DNA of 64,000 nucleotides from Russula earlei (lineage: Eukaryota > Basidiomycota > Agaricomycetes > Russulales > Russulaceae). The translations under genes were made by a program, and so were the position numbers. This document shows positions 33,418 through 42,776 of the stretch, in pieces. Location: NCBI GenBank assembly GCA_025769875.1, contig JAGFNK010000255.1, forward strand, positions 1-64,000. The letters are read 5' to 3'. How positions within the stretch are numbered: the stretch's first letter is position 1; the number at the start of each line of letters is the position of its first letter. The notes beneath the pieces were generated by a model. It ran no database searches and was not told the origin of the DNA. It saw nothing but the letters and a program-made list of their open reading frames with translations.

Positions 33418-34311
33418 ATGTCTACCATCAGCATCTCCACTCCAGAAACTCGCATCTCACCTCTCCCCTCTCCAGTCAACCCCATCTCCCCCAGGACACT
33501 CCAGACCATCCTGGACACGTACACCGAACTATCCTCCCCCCAGTTACGCCTGTTCATCGACGGCCTTATCGAAACCATACGAATCAGAGAAGTGGGACAA
33601 CAGGCCACGTCAGCAGATGCCCAACGCCAGCATGAACGAGTTCTCGAACTCGAGTCACAAGTCACACGCCTATCCCAACAATTACAAGAGCGAGATCAGC
33701 CCCCCGTTTACGCTCCCGAAGGCTTCAGAGCGAACGATGGCCGCGCCCCCAACCTCCTCATTCCAATCCCAGGAGGAAATGGAACACGCGCGGTCGCTCG
33801 CTTCGTACGCCGTGATCAAGAGCGACCCACTTGGGCCCTGGGAGTGCTGGGAGACCAGCCAGACGAGCCGCAGTATGCCGCCCGTCTCACCGCAGCCCCC
33901 ATTAACGACATCAATCAGCCTACCGAAAGCCTCCCTCAGTGGTTCGTCTTACTCATCGGAGCTGAGTCAGGCGACCTGCCATACGTCCTCGAAGAAGCCG
34001 ACCGCGACACGGACTGGGGAGTCGTGGCTGACATTTTCAGGTACAACTCCCTCGACACCCACCTCAGTGACTTGCTTGTCAAGCAAGACATCCTCGAAGG
34101 GGACATACGAGGCACGCGCGAAGACTTACAGCGCTGCAGACGCCGCCTTGAGAGGGCCAACGCGGCGACCCGGCTCGCTCACCTCGAGCTCCACGAGCCA
34201 CCACACGAAGCACCTGCCCCTATCAGGGCAGGATGGAGACGTTTTGGACGAGGACGTCCAACCTTCGCCGAGGGTGATGTCACAGGGGCTCGCCGTGCTG
34301 GACGAATCTAA
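33418..34311 (+). CDS. Gypsy-2 accessory 3' ORF
   Basis: An ORF of about 297 aa from ATG 33418 in a frame different from pol, ending in the first bases of the 3' LTR. It begins MSTISISTPETRISPLPSPV. It contains a heptad-like coiled coil (about residues 65-95, ERVLELESQVTRLSQQLQER), a middle domain with PQWFVLLIGAESGDLPYVLE, a second helical stretch, and a basic Arg/Gly end. No family was recognised. Its ordinary amino-acid composition, against the Ser/Pro-rich composition of the overlapping pol frame, argues that this is the coding frame. Gypsy-1 also has accessory ORFs after integrase, but of different sequence. Confidence 0.65.
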   Translation: MSTISISTPETRISPLPSPVNPISPRTLQTILDTYTELSSPQLRLFIDGLIETIRIREVGQQATSADAQRQHERVLELESQVTRLSQQLQERDQPPVYAPEGFRANDGRAPNLLIPIPGGNGTRAVARFVRRDQERPTWALGVLGDQPDEPQYAARLTAAPINDINQPTESLPQWFVLLIGAESGDLPYVLEEADRDTDWGVVADIFRYNSLDTHLSDLLVKQDILEGDIRGTREDLQRCRRRLERANAATRLAHLELHEPPHEAPAPIRAGWRRFGRGRPTFAEGDVTGARRAGRI

Positions 34312-34573
34312 CGTTGACAGCTCAAGAAGAACTGAAGCTTGCCAGCGAAACATAGAGCTGGCAGTAAGACGTGGCACCGAAGTATTCCCGATTCTGCGTA
34401 TATAACATGTAGCGTGCACACCATGTAGACCCCAAGTCAAATCTCCTGTCTCTTAGTCTCGTAGCCTCTCAATCGTAGTCTCATTTCTGCTCACAAGCGT
34501 TGGGAACGCTTACTCGTACATTGAACACTACTCAAGTCTCTCGTTATCGTCGCTACTCCAAGTGACGGTGACA
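34278..34573 (+). repeat. Gypsy-2 3' LTR
   Basis: 296 bp, identical by eye to the 5' LTR, followed by the GCGGA duplication. Confidence 0.95.
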
Positions 34574-34686
34574 GCGGAGATTGAAACAAAGCGATCTAGA
34601 TCGGGTTGGGGAGCAACACACCTCAAGCATGTCGAACGCGTCATGCATATTCTGTGTTGCTACTGTACACTTCTTGTAACACAGAA

Positions 34687-37074
34687 ATGGGACGAAAAAA
34701 GATATCTACAACCAGCAGGCTAGAAAACTTTGCCAGGAATGGTAGCACACATCCCAACAAGAAGCAGAAACTCGACGACGTGATGGGAAGATCCACCAAA
34801 GAAAACAAGGAAGTGAGCGAGAAACCCAAACATTATCCTTGCATAAACCTACCTTGGGTCTGTCAGAACATTTCAATATGCAAAAGTCACCACGAAAAGA
34901 GAGGCAAATCATCTTTTGATGACATGCAAAGCAAATTTCGAGTTCAAGTCCCGAAAGGAGCACTCCAGGCCCACACTGTTCTGACAGACTGGCAATTCCA
35001 TGAGTTCTATTGCAATGTTTGCACTGAACCTGACCTTGAGGACTTGATGGATGACCCCAAGATGCCAGAACTTGCTGAGGATGTGGATTCAGTTGATGAT
35101 TCCGAGGATAGCGGTGGTGAATATGGCAGCGGCGATGAAGGCGACATGCCACAGGACTTCCCATTCCTCAGGACAGAGAATCACCCATGCACTGACTCTA
35201 GACCTACGGAAAACCAACCCGAAGGATTTAAGGATACCACTGGAGGACCAGACTCAAGCAGAGAAACAAGAGGGCTCAGACATAACTTTACAGGTCCAAA
35301 TGTTGAGGAAACACAAGCGGGAAAGGAACGCGAAGCCCCAACACAGACACAGGCTCAAGCAGCACTCCAGGATCTCAGAGACATCCTCCATCCACCTCAA
35401 AAAAAGGGTGCTGGACATGTTGATCCAGAGCTCAACATATTTGTTCGCACGCGACTGGAAGGCATGGAAGTGATCCTACATTTCTATGTGAAAAAGCAAT
35501 CTTGTACCTACAACAGCTGGGCTGCATCATCGTGTCAGGCCGCGGTGTCATTGTCAAGAGGACTGCATTGCGTGCGGCAGCTGCGCAAACTCACCAGGCA
35601 GTATATAAAAGACCGCACAATGCTCCCTCTGAATCCTTATGGGCACTGGAACGAGACAATGCTTGTCAACGAGGATCTGACAAACGAAATTAACATTTAC
35701 CTTCTATCAATTGGCAATGAAATCTCTGGGGAAAAGCTTTGTGATTTCATCAATTCAGATGAGGTTAGGTCACAGCATGGCATTGATAGAAGAGTTTCCA
35801 TGCGGACAGCTCAGCGTTACCTAAAGGTGCTGGGATACCGATACGGAGCACCAAAAAAGGGCCAATATGTTGATGGCCATGAGCGCGAGGATGTTGTCTT
35901 CTACCGGGAGCACGTTTTCTTACCACAGTGGCAAAACATTGAGCACCTCATGTTTAGCTGGGATGAAGACAACCTACTTGAGTTTGGGCCAAGACCATGG
36001 GGGCGTCGAACCATCACATGGTTCCATGATGAATCCATTTTTTATGCTCATGATCGGCGGCACAAGATCTGGCATCACAAGGATGCACCTGCCAAGCCGT
36101 ATGCAAAAGGGGAAGGTGTTTCAATGATGGTAGCTGACTTCGTTTCCGCGGATTTTGGGTGGCTTCAATCTCTTGATGGAACAAGGACAGCCTGAAGAAT
36201 TCTGAAGCCAGGAAAAAATTGGGAAGGCTATTTTACCAATGGGGACATCCAAGCACAGGTCCAAGAAGCCATGGACATTCTCACAGAGTTCTATCCTGAG
36301 TATGACCATGTCCTGGTTTATGACAATGCGTCCACTCACCTCAAGCGTGAGGAGGATGCGTTATCGGCCCGAAAAATGCCTAAAAATACACCCAAAGTCG
36401 GGAAGAACTGGGGTGTCGAGGTGTCACTTTGTGATCCACTTAGCGGAAAATTTGTGCACAAGCGCAATGGAATGGCTGAAAAAACAAAAATCCGGATGGG
36501 CGATGCACACTTCAAAGATGGCACACCACAGCCACTTTATTTCCCTGAGGGGCACGAACGCGCTGGGGTCTTTAAAGGAATGGCCACAATTCTGGATGAA
36601 TGAGGCTACAGGGACATGTCCAAGGTTCGTGCTGAATGCAAAAACTTCAAGTGCTTACCTCCTGCCATCAACTGTTGCTGCCGCCGAGTTCTCTACAATG
36701 AACCAGATTTTGCCAATGTTGAGACAATCCTGGAGTCGATCTGCAAGGCACGCGGCTTCAAGCTGTTCTTCTTACCAAAGTTCCACTGCGAGCTCAATTT
36801 TATTGAGCAATGTTGGGGTTATGCAAAGCGGATCTACCGTTTAAATCCAGAATCATCATGAGAAGATGTACTGGAAAAAAACATGCTTGCCGCATTGGAA
36901 TCTGTTCCCTTGAAATCCATGCGTCGCTTTGCTAATCATTCTCGTCGATTCATGAATTCATATATGCACAGACTGAATGGGAGACAAGCTGCATGGGCAG
37001 CAAGAGTGTACAAGGGTCACCGTGTAGTTCCTATGAACATCATGGAGGAGTTGGGAAGGAAGGGAATCATTTAA
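34687..37074 (+). pseudogene. IS630/Tc1-superfamily transposase (basidiomycete type) with three TGA stops
   Basis: A single frame runs MGRKKISTTSRLENFARNGS through VSMRTAQRYLKVLGYRYGAP (HTH), FHDESIFYAHDRR (first catalytic Asp), SMMVADFVSADFGW, VLVYDNASTHLKR (second Asp) and LPKFHCELNFIEQCW (catalytic Glu), then RRFMNSYMHRLNG to a TAA. Length without stops is about 795 codons. Three stops interrupt it, all TGA: 36193-36195, 36601-36603 and 36859-36861. The frame is not shifted anywhere. DDE spacing and the NFIE motif place it in the IS630/Tc1 superfamily. Gypsy-2 lies just upstream and would also cut its promoter. Confidence 0.87.
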
Positions 37075-37433
37075 CATTGTTTATGTGTCAAATTAAACCC
37101 CTTTCACATGTTGAGTTTGTTTCTCAGATGACATGCGACGTTCGACGCTCATTCCATCAGATCACACGCCACAATCAGTGATTGGAGATAGATGCCAAAT
37201 TTGTTTCTTTTATTTCTCAGTCATTTCTTACTCCTTCATCATAAGATTGTGAATACATACAATAAACAACTACTATTACAAAATGTTGGTCACCGATTTC
37301 CCAATTCTTTCTCGAGAATTGCAGGAAGAGCACCCCGCAGTTTCCCCGAGGCAAAACTTCCTAATCCGACCAGGATTGTCACACAAAAGTAACACCACGT
37401 GACGTTGGTCGATTATGAGCGTCGTCTACCTTA

Positions 37434-38525
37434 CGAGGTGTCCTTAATGAAGCATTAGAGCCCAATGGGTGTCGTTCTGAAGGCACCGTTTCCAGCGCTT
37501 TATCGCTACCCGTGCAAGTGCCCTCGGTCCTGCAGGTAGATGGCCCATCCCCTGACGTCACCGGCCAAGACGTACCTACTACCTTCTATTCCCGTGCCGC
37601 TTCATCTGCATTGACCGCACTCGACGATGAACACAGTACACCGCCCACATCCCCCCGTGACAGGTTCGCTGCACCGTCTCCTCTTTCATCTCCACCATCT
37701 TCCCCGCCTCCCTCGATGCGGCGAGAATTAAGGTCCCCACCACCCGACAACGCCAGCGCGGGCAGGCAGCACCCCGCTCTCCGCCCGCTCACCGAATCCG
37801 ATTCGAACGTCGGGTCCGCAGCAACCTTGCCAGAGCCTCCACGCTCCGGCACCAAGCGGCGCGGCCAGGATACGGACTCAAATGACAAGCCCCGGCGAAA
37901 GCGCAAGAAGCCATGCTCGACGTCTGTCCCTGCTCACCAATCCTGCACACCCGCATCCGCCGCTCCGCCGATTCCGGCATCCACATCCACATCCCCATCC
38001 CCATCGCGCGCCTCTTCTTCAACCTCCACATCGACCCCCGATCCCACCGCCACCTCATCCACCTCATCCATCACGGACGCAAGCGCGAACGATGCCAACG
38101 ATGATCCGATAAAGGACCCGGAGGGGGACCTCGACAACAATCCAGCCTGTTCGCACCCGGCGCTCCTAGGCACGCTTATCAAAGCGCTCGCCCTCTCCCG
38201 CGCCTCGTCCCTTCCGCTCTCGACGCTGACGCGCACGACGCCCGCGCTAGCTTGTTACCCGCACACCCTGATCACGTCCACGCTCGCATGGGCCGTGCGC
38301 TCGCGGATCCTCGGCTGCGTCCGTTCCTCCGGCGAGGCCCTCCCCCCGACGTACTTCTATGACCCTGCCTCGGACCAGGATCGCGAGCGTGGAGAGCTCC
38401 TCAAGTGCTTGATGCCTCGCGCTGGCAAGCGCCGCGAGACGATGAAGTATAAGCAGTATTATTGGGCGCCCGTCGTCGTCGGTCGGGGACGCACAAGCGC
38501 TTGGGATGTCGACTGGGAAGAGTGA
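37434..38525 (+). pseudogene. 5'-truncated copy of the Pro/Ser-rich nuclear-type gene (copy A)
   Basis: Matches exon 4 of the full gene at 44142-43042 in inverted orientation, with about 13 amino-acid differences and a 2-residue indel over ~335 residues. Exons 1-3 are missing because the duplication border (27421) lies in intron 3. The IS630-like element sits 10 nt into exon 4. The remaining frame is open to the stop at 38523-38525 and has no own promoter, so it is most likely a pseudogene, though the open frame after this divergence is notable. Confidence 0.82.
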
Positions 38526-38790
38526 CTTCGTTGGGGTACTGCCGGCTAAATTATCGTTGTTATTCGTGTTCCTTGTTATTGAAGTGTACAGCCAGACATT
38601 ATTACTACTACTGTAGTAACGTTTTGTGCGGAATGCGAATTTCTGTTCCCCGTTGCACTCACTGCATCGCTTTGTATGAGTGATGAGTAGATAAAAACGT
38701 CGTGTTGGCCACCGGAAGATTGCGAAACACACGATGGGTTCAGAGTAGCTCATACATGGTAGCAGAAACACCACCCATCGATCACCCACC

Positions 38791-39973
38791 TCAATCCCAA
38801 GCCGCTGGCGCCGCATCCCATCCTGTTGCTGCGGCAGGTTCCGCTGCCCAGTCATTCCCACCTGATGGCTCCGCAGCCCAGTCGATAGCACCTATGTGGC
38901 GGCAGATAAGCGAGATGCCCCTTGCCACACCCATACTATCACCTATGGGGAACTCGCCATTCCACTACCATCTCGCCGATTTCATTTTCCCCTGTATCTG
39001 CTCAAACAACCCCATTTGAAACTTTGTAGTTATACTATTGAGTGCCATTAATGTCATTCTAGCAAAGAAAAAAATGGAGGTCCATTGAGTGGTTTTCGAG
39101 TAGTATTTTGGCTGGGGGTCACGCCTGCATCACGCCTTCTGTCATGGCGGAGTGCGGAGTTTGATTCCAGCTGGGTGATTACCCGTATGCTGACTGAGGA
39201 GTCTGGTCACCACTGCTGTTTTATCCTCTTAATGCTATGTTACAGGTGGTCCAATTGGCCAGCACAAGACCATACGTATGAGCAGCGGCTACAGGCAGCT
39301 ATAACAATGATATATATTGATCTTTTACTTTTACTCGTGCAGCACTGGCCCATGATGTGAGCACCACGTTCCGTACATAGCAAGTCCTGGGGTGGACTTT
39401 AATTTGGCATGTGTTACATGTCCGTTACTTTCGTGACATTTGTGACTGGCGAGATGGTAGTGGAATGGCGAGTTCCCCATAGGTGATAGTATCCGTTACT
39501 TACCATCTTGAGTTGCAAGCGCAGGGTTGATGCCACCGCCGACTGGCGCCGAAGGGACATCCCACTCGGTGACAGGTGCGGCATCGCCCTCGCCAGTGGC
39601 AGCGGCCTTGGCCTGCGCCTCCTCCTGTTGCTGCTTCTCGACCTCTTCGGGATCGCGATAGAAGAACATGTCGACCATGACGTTCCAGCCATCGGGGGTG
39701 CGGGGGATGGTGCCACGGAGGCGGAGCACCTCGCGCGCTAGAAGCCACCAGACGAGGCCGATCGCATGGCGTGACTTGTTGTTCGTAGGGATGGCCACGT
39801 CGACGTACTTGAGCGGCGCGTCGGTGTCGGCGAGCGCGATGACGGGGATGTTGACGTAGGACGCCTCGCGGATCGCTTGGTGGTCCACGCGCGGGTCCGT
39901 CACGATGATCAGCCGGGGCTCCTTGAATGAGCGTGTGATGTAGTTCGTGAACGAGATTGGCAGTGAAGCGGCC
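38791..39973 (-). pseudogene. 5'-truncated copy of RPS0/uS2 (copy A)
   Basis: Contains the last exon (38891-38791), intron 2 and the distal part of exon 2 (from about 39960 down to 39504). The reading is [20 protein letters not shown] to ...[14 protein letters not shown] and a normal acidic C-terminus. Exon 1 and the first ~80 residues are absent. Homology is exact to about 39956 and weak to about 39973, some 20-40 bp from the tRNA-Leu gene. Intron 2 holds a pogo-derived MITE. This copy lacks the frameshift found in the full-length gene. Confidence 0.9.
38936..39489. mobile_element. pogo-derived MITE in intron 2 of RPS0 copy A
   Basis: Ends CTATCACCTATGGGGAACTC and its complement CCCCATAGGTGATAG, flanked by TA (38934-38935, 39490-39491). 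Copy B shows the empty site (CACCCATATCCGTT). The first ~130 bp and last ~60 bp match the ends of the pogo element at 14486-20781, and interior pieces match it too. It is a 554-bp deletion derivative of that family. Confidence 0.92.
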
Positions 39974-39993
39974 TGTTGCTATCAAAATAAAAA

Positions 39994-40090
39994 TGGTAGC
40001 GGCGAGGTTCGAACTCGCGCGGGTTTTCCCCACTGGGAGTCAAGTTATGGTACTTAAATCCAGCGCCTTAGACCACTCGGCCACGCTACC
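39994..40090 (-). tRNA. tRNA-Leu (anticodon TAA) with putative intron
   Basis: Minus strand. The acceptor stem GGTAGCG pairs fully with CGCTACC. The D arm is TGGCCGAGTGGTCTAAGGC and the T arm GCGAGTTCGAACCTCGC with a perfect stem. A long variable arm is present, as expected for a class II tRNA. The anticodon loop reads TTTAAG, giving TAA. About 14 nt between the anticodon and the 3' anticodon strand fit the usual tRNA intron position. The base pair closing the anticodon loop is imperfect (A opposite C). T-rich sequence (TTTTTATTTT) follows directly as a Pol III terminator. It lies at the border of duplication copy A. Confidence 0.9.
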
Positions 40091-40201
40091 AACAAAGGTT
40101 TGCCTGGGATATCGTATCCAACCGGCTCAGGTTCGTATTTGGGATGGGGGCAGAGTGTGCAGATGTCGGCTCTCGCGGTCTGTCTGACTCCGTTGGGACG
40201 A

Positions 40202-41557
40202 ATGTTCAAACTCTTCCCACCTACTTTGCCGGTGCTCATCGACGGTGGTCTGGTGCATCGCCGTGCTTTTACTGGATTCTTGAGCGTCACTGACAGTGGG
40301 GGTGATGGTGATGTCACTCATAGGGATCGACACTTGAGGACGTGTTTCAAATCGATACTGCCTCGTCCCTTTGGTCCTCGGAAGCTCTCATAAAGTGTCC
40401 TCAATCTGTTATTGACACTCACCTCATCTTCTTACGAGCTGGAGCACGTCTCATCGAAACCGCCTCGTGTGTGATTTTTCCATGTGGCCCTCGATCTCAC
40501 TTATGGTTCCATGTAGTTATCAAGGCTCGTTCAGCACCTACGCAAGGGCAGGCTACTCCCGAGACGATGCTAGAAGATTGATGCGGTCATCAGTCACGCT
40601 CGCCGCCGATGCACGCAGCCGATTCGCAGCAGAGGCACACGTCCCAATCGACGGCATCAAAATCGCACTGTCGCTCGCTGCGTATGGTGCATCTCTGTCC
40701 CTGCCCCACGAGTTCGACGGCCACTACCCGCCACCTTACGGTCCGCAAGCGTATGTCTACCCGCCGGATCCCATGAGCCCAAACCGGAACGCGTTTCGCG
40801 CGGATGAAAGCGCACAAGAGGCGCAAGCGAGGAGTCCCTCATGGCGTTCCATCTCGAGCGTCTGCGCGTGTACGCCTCAGACAAGGAGACGTGGCGCGCG
40901 GTCAACGCGCTCGCGTTCGAGACCGTCCCGCTTGCGCGCGAGGTCCGGGCTATCCGCCGGGCTATCGCAGCGCTCGAGGGCGAAATCGCCCCGGGGGAGC
41001 GGAAGCCGTGGTGGATATGCGCCGTCTACACCGGGGGCCAGTTTCCCGAAGAGCGCCCGGGAGGGGGCGGCGAGCGACTGGGAGCCAAAGAAGTGATCGC
41101 GGCGTACTTCGATGATCCGCCCACTGCCGCCACTGGCGGAGATCGCGGTATCGGTCACGAAGGGGCGACACGCTATGCGGTGCCCGACGCGTTCGGTATC
41201 AATTGCACCGCAGTGACGCACGTTGCGGGTGCTGTCGCTGCCGCAAACGATGCGCTCGCGGAAATGGGTGCCTCCTGCAGTAGCGGCGCGAAGCCCTGGC
41301 TCGTCCTTAAACCTAATGGTGGTCAGACGTATGATATGGACACGCGTAAATGGGGCTGGTATGGCGGGGAGGGGCGTTCACAAGGGGAGGAGTGGGCCAG
41401 GAAACTGGGTGACATCGTACGCACGGCCACTTCAAAGGGTGTTTGGGGTGGCGTTCTCGTCGGGGGCTGCTGTAAAACGGGCGAAGAGGAGTTGCGTATC
41501 CTGTCGAGAGTACTGCAGGAAAAGGAAAGTGAAGTGTGTGGGAACGACTCTCGGTAG
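40202..41557 (+). CDS. Homocysteine S-methyltransferase (apparent frameshift)
   Basis: Transfers a methyl group from a donor such as S-methylmethionine or AdoMet to homocysteine, giving methionine; a cytosolic zinc enzyme. Exon 1 (40202-40252, LPVLIDGGL), exon 2 (40324-40466, GSTLEDVFQID...LRAGARLIETA) and exon 3 (from 40517, YQGSF) join in frame through GT-AG introns. Later come FGINCT and VLVGGCCKTG, which supply the three zinc cysteines. Between about 40800 and 40840 the frame must change to reach ESLMAFHLERLRVYASDKETW. No good intron fits (only a ~38-nt GT-AG candidate), so this is a 1-nt indel, an assembly error or a micro-intron. The end at 41557 is natural. Confidence 0.8.
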
Positions 41558-41779
41558 ATGCCGGGAGGCCTGTGCGGGTGGAAGCAACGCTGGTCATCAA
41601 CGCTAGGACTCGACACAAAGCCCCCCGAACGTCGTCAGCACAGGCGTTCAGCCCGATTGTGCGTGTTTGTGTACCATTTTTCTTTCCCTGCGAACAAATG
41701 GCCCTCTGTGGGTCAATTTTTGGGGTGGATGGTTTTCTGAAATCTCGGATAACTGATACGCTTTTGTGACAGCCCCAGC

Positions 41780-42776
41780 ATGTCGTCAAATTCAAAACTT
41801 CCCTCTATCCTAAGTGCAACAGAGGAGGACATACAGCTCCTCCTCGCCGCACAATGCCACATCGGCACGAAGAACTGTGACAAACAGATGGAACCCTATG
41901 TTTGGAAGAGGCGGCAGGATGGTGAGCTCACCCATCCCTCCCTTGCGATCCCTTCTCTCAATAATTCTATTTTTCGGTGCAGGTATCCACATAATCAATA
42001 TTGGAAAGACATGGGAGAAGCTCGTCCTTGCTGCGCGGATTATTGCCGCCATTGAGAACCCCAACGACGTTTGCGTCATCTCCGCACGCCCATACGGTCA
42101 TCGCGCCGTACTCAAGTATGCCGCCAACACCGGCGCGCAAGCGATCGCAGGCCGCTTTACTCCGGGCTCGTTCACGAACTACATCACACGCTCATTCAAG
42201 GAGCCCCGGCTGATCATCGTGACGGACCCGCGCGTGGACCACCAAGCGATCCGCGAGGCGTCCTACGTCAACATCCCCGTCATCGCGCTCGCCGACACCG
42301 ACGCGCCGCTCAAGTACGTCGACGTGGCCATCCCTACGAACAACAAGTCACGCCATGCGATCGGCCTCGTCTGGTGGCTTCTAGCGCGCGAGGTGCTCCG
42401 CCTCCGTGGCACCATCCCCCGCACCCCCGATGGCTGGAACGTCATGGTCGACATGTTCTTCTATCGCGATCCCGAAGAGGTCGAGAAAGCAGCAACAGGA
42501 GGAGGCGCAGGCCAAGGCCGCTGCCACTGGCGAGGGCGATGCAGCACCTGTCACCGAGTGGGACGTCCCTTCGGCGCCAGTCGGCGGTGGCATCAACCCT
42601 GCGCTTGCAACTCAAGATGGTAAGTAACGGATATGGGTGTGGCAAGGGGCATCTCGCTTATCTGCCGCCACATAGGTGCTATCGACTGGGCTGCGGAGCC
42701 ATCAGGTGGGAATGACTGGGCAGCGGAACCTGCCGCAGCAACAGGATGGGATGTGGCGCCAGCGGCTTGGGATTGA
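41780..42776 (+). CDS. RPS0: 40S ribosomal protein S0 / uS2 (1-nt frameshift in exon 2)
   Basis: A component of the small ribosomal subunit, needed for late 18S rRNA maturation. Exons are 41780-41921, 41983-42619 and 42676-42776, with introns GTGAGC...GCAG and GTAAGT...ATAG. The protein starts [20 protein letters not shown], continues [18 protein letters not shown] and [14 protein letters not shown], and should end with a Trp/Ala-rich acidic tail ([11 protein letters not shown]...AAWD). In exon 2, GAGAAAGCAGC at 42484 has one A more than the truncated copy A (GAGAAGCAGC). As given, the frame after VEK is lost. No other full copy is in the window. For an essential gene this suggests either a sequencing error or an allele rescued elsewhere. 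Confidence 0.93.

Larger units (their letters stand above)
27734..34573 (+). mobile_element. Full-length Ty3/Gypsy retrotransposon (Gypsy-2)
   Basis: A 6840-bp element has two 296-bp LTRs that I find identical, and a perfect 5-bp target duplication GCGGA (27729-27733, 34574-34578). The order is gag (zinc knuckle), protease, RT, RNase H, integrase, weak chromodomain, accessory ORF. Identical LTRs mean a recent insertion. It lies inside the IS630-like element, so it is the youngest layer here. No clear primer-binding site was recognised just after 28029. Confidence 0.95.
27482..37431 (+). mobile_element. IS630/Tc1-type DNA transposon with a nested Gypsy element
   Basis: The left end is AGGTAGACGATGCTCATAAT and continues for about 36 bp to CACGTG. 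The right end is its complement with two or three mismatches. Both sides carry TA (27480-27481, 37432-37433). The uninterrupted homologue at 44.13 kb reads CCCATACGAGG, which proves the empty site. The transposase is at 34687-37074. The 6.84-kb Gypsy-2 sits between the left end and the transposase. Confidence 0.92.

Noticed and set aside
33418..34405. Continuation of the Gypsy-2 pol frame to the LTR
   Set aside because: Ser/Thr/Pro-rich shadow of the accessory ORF; all known pol domains end before it.
37434..39973. Copy A as an assembly duplicate of copy B
   Set aside because: Protein-level differences (about 13 in 335), two independent transposon insertions and a different border make a pure artefact unlikely, though the RPS0 indel may still be an error.
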